This document shows positions 31,845 through 41,616 of a DNA stretch of 64,000 nt, piece after piece (position 1 is the stretch's first letter; each line of letters starts with the position of its first letter). This DNA is from Leptodactylus fallax (lineage: Eukaryota; Chordata; Amphibia; Anura; Leptodactylidae). The position numbers and the translations under genes were made by a program. The notes beneath the pieces are model-generated. The model searched no databases. It saw only the letters and a program-made list of their open reading frames with translations, and was not told where the DNA came from. The stretch is from the NCBI GenBank assembly GCA_947044405.1, contig CAMRHE010000503.1, forward strand, positions 1,141,501 through 1,205,500, written 5' to 3'.

Positions 31845-32279
31845 GTTGTCACCAATGCTGGTAATACATGAACCAATATAGTAACCTGGATAAACATAGC
31901 AATAGTGAACAAGGCTCCGGGTTCTAGATGAATTATACCCATAAGTACATAAAGACTCAGTCCAATCATTGCTGTACCCCTATTCTTTTTTAGAGATTCT
32001 CTAGTGAGTGGTACAGAACCAATGGAGTGGGGCAAGGCAAATGTGGTGCCTATTTTCACAAAGGGCTCTAGGCCTTCCCCAAGTATTTGCAGACCAGAGA
32101 GTTTAACATCCATTGTTGGGAAACTGAGCTGCTCTTTAGGGACCATATACGCAAGTATGGTACTGTACATAATGTTATAAGTGACAGACAAAATGGTTTA
32201 ACTAAAGACAGAAGTCAGACTAACCTGATTTTTTTATTTTTATGAAGAGGTGAATAGAAGTCTGAAAAGTGGGCGGGTG

Positions 32280-32925
32280 GTATAGTGTCAGGGGGGGCTG
32301 TGGATATAGTGTACAGGGGGAGGCTGTGGATATAGTGTACAGTGGGGAGGCTGTGGATATAGTGTACAGAGGGGAGGCTGTGGATATAGTGTACAGAGGG
32401 GGAGGCTGTGGATATAGTGTACAGAGGGGAGGCTGTGGATATAGTGTACAGGGGGGAGGCTGTGGATATAGTGTACAGGGGGAGGCTGTGGATATAGTGT
32501 ACAGGGGGAGGCTGTGGATATAGTGTACAGGGGGAGGCTGTGGATATAGTGTACAGGGGGGAGGCTGTGGATATAGTGTACAGAGGGGAGGCTGTGGATA
32601 TAGTGTACAGTGGGGAGGCTGTGGATATAGTGTACAGGGGGAGGCTGTGGATATAGTGTACAGGGGGAGGCTGTGGATATAGTGTACAGGGGGAGGCTGT
32701 GGATATAGTGTACAGGGGGGAGGCTGTGGATATAGTGTACAGGGGGAGGCTGTGGATATAGTGTACAGGGGGGAGGCTGTGGATATAGTGTACAGAGGGG
32801 AGGCTGTGGATATAGTGTACGGGGGGAGGCTGTGGATATAGGGTATGGGGGGGAGGCTGTGGATATAGTGTACGGGGGGAAGGCTGTGGATATAGTGGAC
32901 AGGGGGGAGGCTGTGGATATAGTTT
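32280..32925. repeat. 26-27-bp minisatellite derived from LINE reverse-transcriptase codons
   Basis: About 24 units of GAGGCTGTGGATATAGTGTA plus CAGGGGG or CAGAGGG. In the LINE frame each 27-bp unit reads AVDIVYRGE. The last unit runs straight into GAGGCTGTGGATATAGTTTTCCTGGAC, AVDIVFLDFA, which is RT motif A. Units differ mainly in G-run length. Confidence 0.92.
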
Positions 32926-33140
32926 TCCTGGACTTTGCAAATGTATTTGACTTTATCCACCATAGACGTTTAATTGGGAAAATCAGGTCCTTTGGCTTGG
33001 CAAATTCAGTTTGTACTTGGATTGAAAACTGGTTAAAGGATCATCATATCCAGAGAGTTGTGGTCAATGACTGTAGCTCAGATTGGTCCTTTGTTATAAG
33101 TGGTGTACCCCAGGGTTCAGTGCTGGGTCCTCTGTTATAA
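32910..33140 (+). pseudogene. CR1-like LINE reverse transcriptase, motif A to B fragment
   Basis: AVDIVFLDFANVFDFIHHRR is motif A (the first catalytic aspartate is in LDFA). It is followed by IENWLKDHHIQRVVVN and SGVPQGSVLGPLL (motif B). The frame ends at a stop at 33139. The catalytic YxDD part is not present downstream, so the copy is 3'-truncated. Confidence 0.82.
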
Positions 33141-33180
33141 TAGATGTACCCCAGGGTTCAGTGCTGGGTCCTCTGTTATA

Positions 33181-33603
33181 ATTACAATCTAAATATTCCC
33201 ATTTGTGTTTTTGCACAGAATGTTTACACATTTTTACACCCGTATGGATAATGGTTTCTATCATAACTAGTGTAGGGGAGCAGTGCAGGTAGTGTCCCCT
33301 ATTTGGGTATGATGAGCAGCGAAAGGAAGATGTCACTGGCTGGGTATAGGGTTCAGTGTCATAATCTGAGAAGAGGCAACCCAATGTATGTTTCTTACAC
33401 AAGGATCCCACTAGAGCCGTGGTCTTCGTCGTTTGGGTCCAACAGGAGAGCAGAACGGTGGAGAGCTGGACCGCTAGAACAGTGGTTACACGCAGACATC
33501 AGCGGACCCCAATGACTATAAAGGGGTCTGCCAGGTGTCTGTTTTGGATGGTTTCTGCAACAAAGTCTCCAATTCAGACTCCAGCAGAGATGTCAACCCA
33601 GCC
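33181..33603. other. gene-free stretch
   Basis: Unique sequence with no recognised repeat family. Short open frames (33303-33515, 33419-33607) carry no motif. The last part (33560-33600) may be the edge of another MITE. Confidence 0.3.
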
Positions 33604-33607
33604 TTAA

Positions 33608-34734
33608 AGGGGTTGACCACTTTCACACCAATATTGAGAGACAAATGTTATTGTTTGTATAAAAAAAGATGTACAATTTTCCAATATACTTTCTGTATCA
33701 ATTCCTCACAGTTTTCTAGATCTCTGCTTGCTGTCATTCATTCTGCTTACCTCTAGTGGATGAAATTCTGACCATGTTCATGTAATATACAGTCCGTGGT
33801 CATGTGATGTACAGTCCATGCTCATGTGATATACAGTCCATGGTGATGTAATATGCACACAGGTGCACAGCTCGTTTTAGTCACAGCTCGTTATAGTCAC
33901 AACTGGTAACGAGCTGTGCACCTGTGTGTTCATCACATGACCATGGACCGTTTATCACATGACCATTGACTGTATATCACATGACCATGGTCAGAGTTTT
34001 ATCCACTCGAAGTTAAAAAAAAATCAATGACAGCAAGCAGAGATCTAGAAAGCCGTGAGGAATTGATACAGAAAGTATTGATGAGGTCAAAATACCCTTT
34101 GTGGGTCAGATGACCAGGTAACTGTCATTGTCCCAATTGATATGAGCTAAGTGCTAGTAGCGAGGGATGGACACCAGACAGAATGTCAGTATATGTTCCT
34201 CTACTTAGCCGAAAACAGGAACGCACTGAGCCTTTATTAAGACAACATAAGTTCATATAGCAGCAAGTATAGGAAAGGGTTAACATAGCAAAGTAAGTCC
34301 TCATGTTCAATCCCAATTGGTGTAGTATATCTTAAATGCATAGATAACAGATATAAGCAGTTCCGTATATGGTCAGCCATCTCCTGTCTTGCGCTGTGAT
34401 ACAGGGAGCTGTCTTCTTGGAGACAAAGGATTCTCACTTTGGAATGCAGACACGTCTGGTAGTGTAACATTACATTACACTCAGTTTCAAGCATAAACAA
34501 CCACATCTAGTATTCAGCTTTAAGGATAACAATGTTTTTTTACACACAATACACCTTAAGCAGATTAGAAAATATAAAACAGATATAAAAGTATAAAAAG
34601 TACAAAACCATAAAAATATAGGGTTATAAAAGTTCATTATAATCCTTCACAGTATATTAGAAAATGATCTATCTTTTTATTATATAAACAATAACATTTG
34701 TCTCTCAATATTAGTATGAAAGTGGACAACCCCA
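33608..34734. mobile_element. TTAA-target foldback MITE (piggyBac-like), split by a solo LTR
   Basis: TTAA on both sides (33604-33607 and 34735-34738). Ends AGGGGTTGACCACTTTCA and, inverted, TGGGGTTGTCCACTTTCA are followed by a shared AATATTGAGAGACAAATGTT. The inner part folds back: ACAGCTCGTTTTAGTCACAG and ATCACATGACCATGG-type repeats are inverted around 33890. The interruption at 34079-34651 is a solo LTR. Confidence 0.85.
34079..34651. mobile_element. solo LTR with GTAT target duplication
   Basis: 573 bp, ends TGATGAGGTC...CCTTCACA, 4-bp duplication GTAT (34075-34078 and 34652-34655). The MITE sequence continues across it. The interior is AT-rich; orientation is probably minus (TGTGAAGGAT start). 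No internal retroviral sequence. Confidence 0.82.
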
Positions 34735-34787
34735 TTAATCTGCATGTTGAATAAAAAGTGGCACAAGACACATTTCATTTTACCAAT

Positions 34788-35285
34788 TGTGAGAAGGTGA
34801 CAGGTAAGATTCTGGAAGGTTGCTATATCTCTCCCAGATTCCTTACTTATGTGTGGTAGACCAGGTAAAACCTTAAGCTGGGAGAAAGCTGTCTTTTGTT
34901 AACCTCTTCCTCTCCTACTAGGGAGGAGTCTTCAACCACAGGTGGAAGCTGGGCCTCATTAAAGGCCTATAAAAGGTTGGCCAGCTCTTGCTATTGAGCA
35001 GTTCCTGGGGGAGAAAGGAGGAGCCGGATTCTGCCTCAACACTGTGAAAGTTGGTGAGATGCTGGTGTGAACTTCTGTTATTGTTTTTGGCACTGTTTTT
35101 TTTGACCGTGTGGTTGGAGCAAGTCACACGTACAGTTAGGGTGTTCCTTGTATAGTTAGTCGCTCAGGCGAGCAGGTTTTTGTTACCGTTTTGCCTGACT
35201 GTTAAGGCTAATTTTGTTTTGCCGGTTTTTTGTAAAATAAACGCACGGGGTAAAACCTGTTTACACCAGTATTTTTGTGTCAAGA
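34788..35285 (+). mobile_element. second copy of the solo LTR family seen at 5715
   Basis: Shares TGTGAGAA-GTGAC-GGTAAG, CTCTCCCAGATTCC, the TATA-like GGCCTATAAAAGGTT (34962-34976), GACCGTGTGG..CACACGTACAG and AAATAAACGCAC with the first copy. The last about 85 bp of the first copy are missing after TTTTTGTGTC. No target duplication identified. Confidence 0.75.
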
Positions 35286-35600
35286 TCAGGTATGGACAGG
35301 ACAGGGACAGTGAAAAAATGTAAACTTTATTGGTGACTTTGTGTAAGTGTTTGGTGCGACACTTTTGGCGCTGCGACCTGGACGATGGTAAATGTCTGGG
35401 TCACAGCGCCAATAACTTCCTGGTTATGTGATTAGGCTCAGAGGGGTGTTACATTATCCCTCTATGTGACTATCAGAGAGCAGAAGTATAGTATGCTCTC
35501 TGATTGATAGGAGAGGGGATAACATGGATGGAAGTCTCTGCTGAAGCAATTACCGGCTTCACTACTGTACATAGACTGTGCAGACGCCGGTTGCTGCCAC
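35286..35600. other. gene-free stretch
   Basis: Unique sequence containing GGTGCGACACTTTTGGCGCTG and inverted GCGCCAATAACTTCC pieces (35355-35420), possibly an old MITE. No gene. Confidence 0.3.
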
Positions 35601-35609
35601 ATCCATCCT

Positions 35610-36264
35610 CAGGCAGCACCCAGCGCTAATGAAATTTTAAGGAAGCCGGATGGAAAAACGCTGCAGGTAACGTTTTCCATCCGGCTGAGGCACAGATCCG
35701 GCGCCAGAACTGATGCCTCTTGTGCGCAAAACCGATCCCATAGAATACTATAGGATCCGTCCTGGCATCAGTTTCCCTCCAGCTTGTGTGCACCACGCCG
35801 GAGGGAAACAGTTAGCTGCGCCGGACATATGTGAACGCACCCATACTCACTTTTTCCGCGCTCCGCAGCCGCTGTGTGGGTGCTTCTCCCTGACGTCAGC
35901 GACCGCTGATTAGGTCTCAGGGGTTACGTCGCATCATTATGCGTAATGACGTCGGACGTGACCCCTGAGGCCCTGTCAGCGGTCTCTTATGTCAGGCAGA
36001 AGCGCCCTAAGAGCGCAGAGCCGCTGCGGATCCAGGGAAGGTGAGTTAACATTGTTTTTTTATGTTTGATCAACTCCCCGGGGACTCCGCTTATTATACT
36101 CGGGGGTCTGAAGAGACCCCACAGTATAATAGCAGCAGTTTCGTTTCGGCCGTGTTTGGTCCGATCGAAACTGCTGGGTGAGAACTCCCGTGCCAGGGAA
36201 ATAAGCCTCGCGTGCCACTCTTGGCACGCGTGTCGGGGGTTGCCGACCCCTGATATAGAGCTTA
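35610..36264 (-). mobile_element. hAT-like element E1 (CAGGGGTCGGCAACC end)
   Basis: The right end, read on the minus strand, starts CAGGGGTCGGCAACCCCCGA with CACGCGTGCC next to it, at 36264-36230. The interior has the TTATACT-GGGGTCT hairpin module (36088-36128) and an ACGTCATTACGCATAATGACG-like palindrome (35930-35960). The left limit is uncertain. It faces the related E2 about 340 bp away. Confidence 0.6.
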
Positions 36265-36607
36265 TAGTATGTGGTCTCAGCTGACAAGGCAGTAAGTTGG
36301 AATTTTCTCTGAGTGAAAAATAAATCTTATAACTTGACAGCAGTTTGGGGGAAGGGGATGTGGATTTATTTTATTTTTTTTTTTCCAAGAATGAAAACAA
36401 GTGCTTTTCTGTTTGTTCAGCTGCAGAAGAGGAAGCGTAGATGCATAACTGGTATACAGCGCAGGTAGGTGACAGAGAAGCCTCCATACAGTCCATACCA
36501 TACTCCATGTCCTCTGTAGATGATTTTTTTTTTTAGGATTTGAAACCTGGTCCTATGAAGAAGAAACAAAGAAATGATGTCAAAGAACTTTAAAATAACC
36601 CTTAGAG
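36265..36607. other. gene-free stretch between facing hAT copies
   Basis: Unique, T-rich sequence. The short segment CTGCAGAAGAGGAAGCGTAG (36421-36440) up to CAG|GTAGGT (36465) has exon-like borders, but its 45 bp and lack of partners do not allow a call. Confidence 0.3.
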
Positions 36608-37550
36608 CAGGGGTCGGCAACCTATGGCACGCGTGCCAAGAGGCTTATTTCCCTGGCACGGCAGCGGACTCCTCACCCAGCAGTTTCAATCGGACCAAAC
36701 ACGTCCGAAACGAAACTGCTATTATTATACTGTGGGGTCTCTTCAGACTCCCGAGTATAATAAGCGGAGCCCCCGGGGAAGATGATCAAACATAAAAAAC
36801 AATGTTACTCACTATTCCACGCTCCGCAGGCCGCGCTGTACTCTTCAGGCGCTTCTGCTTGAAGTCAGCTGACAGGGCCTCAGGGGTCGCGTCTATGTCT
36901 AACGTCATTACGCATAATGACGTGACGTGACCCCTGAGATTCAATGAGCGGTCGCTGACTACAGGCAGAAGCGCCCGAAGATACAGAGTGGCTGCGGAGC
37001 GTGGAATGGTGAGTTAACATTGTTTTTTATGTTTCATCACCTCTCTTTGCCCTCCACTTATTATACTCTGTGATCTGAAGAGACCCCACGGTATAATAAT
37101 AGCTAGTGAATGTGCAGGGGCCACTATAGAGCATAATACCGTGTGCAGGGGCCACTATAGAGCATAATACCGTGTGCAGGGGCCCGCTATGGGACAAATA
37201 CCGTGTGCAGGGGCCAGCTATGGAGACAAATACCATGTGCAGGGGCCGCTATGGGACAAATACTGTGTGCAGGGGCCGCTATGGGACAAATACTGTGTGC
37301 AGAGGCCGCTATGGGACATAATACCGTGTGCAGGGGCCGCTATGGGACATAATACCGTGTGCAGGGACCCTATGGGACATACCGGTGCAGGGGCCGCTAT
37401 GGGACATATACCGTGTGCAGGGGCCGCTATGGGACATATACCGTGTGCAGGGACCACTATGGGACATATACCTGCTGAAGAGGCGCGAGCACCGTGCAGG
37501 GCGGCTATGGGACATATACCGTGTGCAGGGACCACTATGGGACATTATGC
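36608..37550 (+). mobile_element. hAT-like element E2 with minisatellite
   Basis: It begins CAGGGGTCGGCAACCTATGG, CACGCGTGCC, then the same interior as E1 in the opposite orientation (GGCTTATTTCCCTGGCACG, the ACTGCTATTATTATACTGTGGGGTCT module, the palindrome around ACGTCATTACGCATAATGACG at 36903-36923). It ends in a minisatellite of the GTGCAGGGGCCGCTATGGGA type. The right terminal repeat was not found. Confidence 0.65.
37105..37550. repeat. minisatellite in E2 (about 29-31 bp units)
   Basis: About 14 units of GTGCAGGGGCCGCTATGGGA followed by CATAATACCGT or CAAATACCGT. Similar in wording to the complement of the 31-bp repeat in hAT A-D, although E2's terminal repeats are different. Open frames on both strands are repeat artefacts. 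Confidence 0.88.
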
Positions 37551-37923
37551 TGAATAACGGTGTGTTTTCTATATTAAGGATGTGTTTTTGCACAGAAAAC
37601 TCAGGCTTTGGTTTTTTTTTTTGTGCAAAAATGCACCAGTTTTACATCGAATGAAAAAGTTCCAAATATAGCTGCATCCAGATACATACAGTGTGTTTTC
37701 ACCATAAGACTGCTGCCATACGGTGCTCCTGGACACATTTACCACTAATTGGGGGCTGCACATGGACTTTCATTGCTTCTAATCAGAAAGTACAGGAGCG
37801 TCCCAGGAAATAGTAGTAAACGTATGTGTCCTAAAGCATCTGGTGGCAGCACTTCTGTGTTATGGTTTGTGGTATATGACTTTAGTTTAGGGGTCGTCAG
37901 ACTTACAATTATTGACCGGCACT

Positions 37924-39309
37924 CCGAGGTAGTCACCTGAAATGGTTTTCACTTCACAGGTGTGCCCTGTCAGGTTTAACAAGTGGGATTTCTTGCCTTA
38001 TAAATGGGGTTGGGACCATCAGTTGTGTTGTTCAGAAGTCAGGTGGATACACAGCTCATAGTCCTACTGAATGGAGTGTTAGAATTTGTATTATGGCAAG
38101 AAAAAAGCAGCTAAGTAAAGAAAAACGAGTGGCCATCATTACTTTAAGAAATGAAGGTCAGTCAGTCCGAAAAATTGGGAAAACTTTGAAAGTGTCCCCA
38201 AGTGCAGTGGCCAAAACCATCAAGCGCTACAAAGAAACTGGCTCGCGTGAGGACCGCTCCAGGAAAGGAAGACCAAGAGTCACCTCTGCTGCGGAGGATA
38301 AGTTCATCCGAGTCACTAGCCTCAGAAATCGCAGGTTAACAGCAGCTCAGATTAGAGACCAGGTCAATGCCATACAGAGTTCTAGCAGCAGACACATCTC
38401 TACAACAACTGTTAAGAGGAGACTGTGTGCAGCAGGCCTTCATGGTAAAATAGCTGCTAGGAAACCACTGCTAAGGACAGGCAACAAGCAGAAGAGACTT
38501 GTTTGGGCTAAATAACACAAGGAATGGACATTAGACCTGTGGATATCTGTGCTTTGGTCTGATGAGTCCAAATTTGAGATCTTTGGTTCCAACCACCGTG
38601 TCTTTGTGCGACGCAGAAAAGGTGAACGAATGGACTCTACATGCCTGGTTCCCACCGTGAAGCATGGAGGAGGAGGTGTGATGGTGTGGGGGTGCTTTGC
38701 TGGTGACACTGTTGGGGATTTATTCAAAATTGAAGGAATACTGAACTAGCATGGTTACCACAGCATCTTGCAGCGGCATGCTATTCCATCCGGTTTGCGT
38801 TTAGTTGGACCATCATTTATTTTTCAACAGGACAATGACCCCAAACACACCTCCAGACTGTGTAAGGGCTATTTGACCAAGAAGGAGAGTGATGGGGTGC
38901 TACGCCAGATGACCTGGCCTCCACAGTCACCAGACCTGAACCCAATCGAGATGGTTTGGGGTGAGCTGGACAAGAGTGAAGGCAAAAGGGCCAACAAGTG
39001 CTAAGCATCTCTGGGAACTCCTTCAAGACTGTTGGAAGACCATTTCAGGTGACTACCTCTTGAAGCTCATCAAGAGAATGCCAAGAGTGTACAAAGCAGT
39101 AATCAAAGCAAAAGGTGGCTACTTTGAAGAACCTAGAATATAAGACACATTTTCAGTTGTTTCACACTTTTTTGTTAAGTATATAATTCCACATGTGTTA
39201 ATACATAGTTTTGATGCCTTCAGTGTGAATCTACAATTTTTATAGTCATGAAAATACAGAAAACTCTTGGAATGAGAAGGTGTGTCCAAACTTTTGGTCT
39301 GTACTGTAT
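37924..39309 (+). mobile_element. Tc1-like transposon copy B, 5'-truncated
   Basis: First-family Tc1. The left inverted repeat is missing: the match to the full copy starts at GAGGTAGTCACCTGAAATGG. The right end is intact (CCAAACTTTTGGTCTGTACTG followed by TA at about 39310). The 370 bases to its left (37551-37923) hold nothing recognisable. Confidence 0.92.
38093..39142 (+). pseudogene. Tc1-like transposase copy B, inactivated
   Basis: Full-length in layout: start MARKKQLSKEKR at 38093, HTH pair (residues 1-110), first aspartate in WSDESK, second in QQDNDPKH, glutamate in SPDLNPIEMVW (about 38931-38963), end near EPRI at 39142. Defects: a TAA at 38512-38514 replaces the glutamate codon of AKEHKEW, a TAG replaces the glutamine of LNQHG near 38745, and a frameshift in the DKSEGK region at about 38970. 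It is the only copy here retaining all three catalytic motifs plus the RRRKGERMDS loop. Confidence 0.9.
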
Positions 39310-39310
39310 A

Positions 39311-40587
39311 TGTCGTGGGATACAAATCACTTACTGGCATTTTTCCTTATGTGGCCGCATTGCTGATTTGACGCCTTGAAATATCCAAACGGTAAAGATA
39401 GATGGGGAAAAAAAGAGAGAGTAAAATGAATATTAGTAGTGACCACAGATTCCTCCATTACACAGTGCCGGCCACAGATACCCCCTCCCCCCTCACCACT
39501 GCTTCTGTATCTTCTGATAGAGCCAGGTAATTCCCCATAAAATCTCATAGAATGTCATAAACTGTGACTGCGGCTTATAATATGGCTGCCATTAGAACCA
39601 GGGACCTGAGTTTTGGGGCCTGTGTTGGGAATGGGATATGATAACTGCAGATCCCCATATTAGTTTTTTAGTAGGAATTCTGAGATGTAAAAGTTTATTA
39701 CAATTAAATATGTGCCCCCTGCTCTATGCCCATAGCTATGCCAGCGGGAGCCCCCAACCGCTGGCGCCGGGTGGCATGAGTTTTGTTCCCAATGCTGGTA
39801 ATCACCAGATATCAATCCGGGAGACACATTATTATAGTATAGAAAATATATATTCATAGTGAGCCAACTGATGTGCCATGTCTCCCAGGTGCAGAATCTT
39901 TCCATATCACTAATACTGTAATTCTATCTGGTCTGAACTTCTAAGGGCAATGTTGGGTCCTTCTTGACCCTAGAAAGATGTATGAGGGACCGCTCATCAG
40001 AGTGTCCAGATATTGTGTGGAGGTCACAGTAATATGATCCAGAAACATCACTTACGCAAAGGTTGTAGTAATGGCTCCAGAAAGGCCACCGCACAGCATG
40101 TTCATAGCTGTCTTCAGGACTAGAACATCTGGCTTATTGGCCGATTGGTTTTCAAGCAGTTTTGAGACAAGTCACTTATGTAAAGGAACATTAATAAAGC
40201 ATTAATAATAATACTTGACATTGGTAAAGTGAACAAACCTTTGTATACATTGTTCTTATGGTACGGAGAATCCCTTTTACTTCTCTTCTCCCTTATCTGG
40301 AAGGCAAGGCAAGTTTTGACCACATCTAGGGGATCAAGGCGGTAATACCTGCAAATGGTAATGCCTGCAATGGTCTGAGGCCTTCAAGATGAGGCAAATT
40401 GTACGCTAGCTAAAGGGATGCTGGAATGAGAAATATATTCATATAAGACATGTGATAATATTAAAGCTAACCCCCAAGTTATATGGACATCTACCCTAAA
40501 GATTAACCACTAGTGATAATGTTGGAATAGTTATGGCAGCTACCAAAAGGATCAATCCAACAATATGGAGTAAAGCAATACTTACTT
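39311..40587 (-). other. mostly unannotated stretch with possible exons
   Basis: No repeat family recognised in most of it. A candidate 73-bp exon at 40056-40128 is listed separately. A minus-strand open stretch near 39500-39580 reads AVTVYDILWDFMGNYLALSE without clear splice borders. These could be parts of one decayed gene downstream of the INPP5E-like gene; I cannot name it. Confidence 0.25.
40056..40128 (-). CDS. candidate exon, mitochondrial-carrier-like wording
   Basis: 73 bp between a good acceptor (AATAAGCCAG) and a strong donor (GC|GTAAGTGA). In the only sensible frame it encodes VLVLKTAMNMLCGGLSGAITT, then TFA. The LCGGLSGA(I/V) piece resembles the helix pattern of SLC25 carriers, where it precedes a PxD motif that would fall in the next exon. 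No neighbouring exon was found to confirm it, so it may be chance. Confidence 0.25.
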
Positions 40588-40722
40588 TTATGTGTCAGGC
40601 CTGAGCTTTACTTCAAAGATGCCAAAAACGGGTCAGTGGTCAGAGGTCTTCAAAACCGGGCAAGAGTCATATCTTAAGACTTTCACATCATCCTCATATT
40701 GGCTTTTAAACAGCAGCCTGTC
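40588..40722 (-). pseudogene. INPP5E-like: INPP5E-like last recognisable exon with premature stop
   Basis: Acceptor CTCTACAG; reads DRLLFKSQYEDDVKVLRYDS, then CPVLKTSDH, stop TGA (40635-40633), and continues PVFGIFEVKLRPDT and TAA. In relatives the stop position is the arginine of SDHRPV; the change is a C-to-T at a CpG. Beyond the TAA a strong donor (AAAA|GTAAGT) suggests the gene once continued. Confidence 0.82.
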
Positions 40723-41454
40723 CTGTAGAGACAAGAGAAGTAACACATTATTTATAAAGTGTCCCATCTATTGTGCGGCCCATTGGGCCAGGGACCGCTT
40801 TCATTTCCTTAAGAATCCATTCACACTAACGCCTTTTTTTACACTTGGATTCCACATGGATAAAACACGGATAAGAAGCAGATAGGACACGGAAATACAC
40901 TAGGATGTACAACGTCCATTGTTTTCTAATCTGCAAGATAGATAGTTTGTGTGAAAGCAGCCTAAATATAACTCCATTAATACAGCCATGCTGGGTAAGG
41001 GCACATTATGACTGTGACAACTAGTCTACTACATGAAAGTAACATGGATTGGGTGCCTTATATATAGGAAATTAACCCTCTAGATATTATAATAATAAGT
41101 CATTGCATTCAGGGAGGGGATTTCTTATATAAAGGGTACATGATGGGTAGCTGCTATGTTGTGCTTTTGTCTTCCCCATTTGTCTCTCCCTAGACTCTAC
41201 AGTCTCTGTAGCTCTGCAGACCCTGAGATATCTTACCATGTATGATGGGACTCGCTGCTTCTCTGAGGTGTCGTAGGTGTCAGTGCCAATGTCAAACTTA
41301 TATGTCGCATGGAATTCGATGGTGTGCTCTTTAAACCCTATAAATATGGACCCTTCATGTGGAAGAAAAAAATGTGATTAATATAAGGCCATATTGACAC
41401 ATATTGATCTGGTGGTAAGAGGAGTGATAGAGATATGTCTACTAGTAAATGTAC

Positions 41455-41616
41455 CATTGTTCTTGGCCTCATTCAGTTGGTCATACTTCAGGAGCCCGGA
41501 CATATCTGTTCCTCTGATGTTCTGCAGAAGAGACTCCACAGTTTTTCGGTCTTCTTGCAGCTGAAAATTGAGGTCTCCAAACCAAAACACTTGATGAAAG
41601 CTGCTGGTGACGTCCA
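41455..41616 (-). CDS. INPP5E-like: INPP5E-like exon with the WxGDxN motif
   Basis: 162 bp, acceptor TTCTACAG, donor AATG|GTACAT, phase 1 to phase 1. Encodes DVTSSFHQVFWFGDLNFQLQ and LLKYDQLNEAKNN. The GDLN residues that coordinate the catalytic metal are kept, but the arginine expected two positions later is glutamine. Listed separately because it is the best diagnostic exon. Confidence 0.82.

Larger units (their letters stand above)
30410..33180 (+). mobile_element. CR1-like LINE, interrupted by a hAT element and a minisatellite
   Basis: Endonuclease at 30415-30696, intervening decayed coding sequence to 31245, hAT D (31246-31844), RT N-terminal region (31853-32270), minisatellite (32280-32925), RT motif A region onward (32910-33140). 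It ends with a short tandem duplication of the GGTGTACCCCAGGGTTCAGTGCTGGGTCC segment (33100-33130 and 33143-33175). Old, many stops. Confidence 0.82.

Noticed and set aside
32215..32963. Open frames of about 240 codons on the minus strand (YPQPPPVHYIHS repeats)
   Set aside because: They are the antisense reading of the 26-27-bp minisatellite; the sense reading is LINE-derived.
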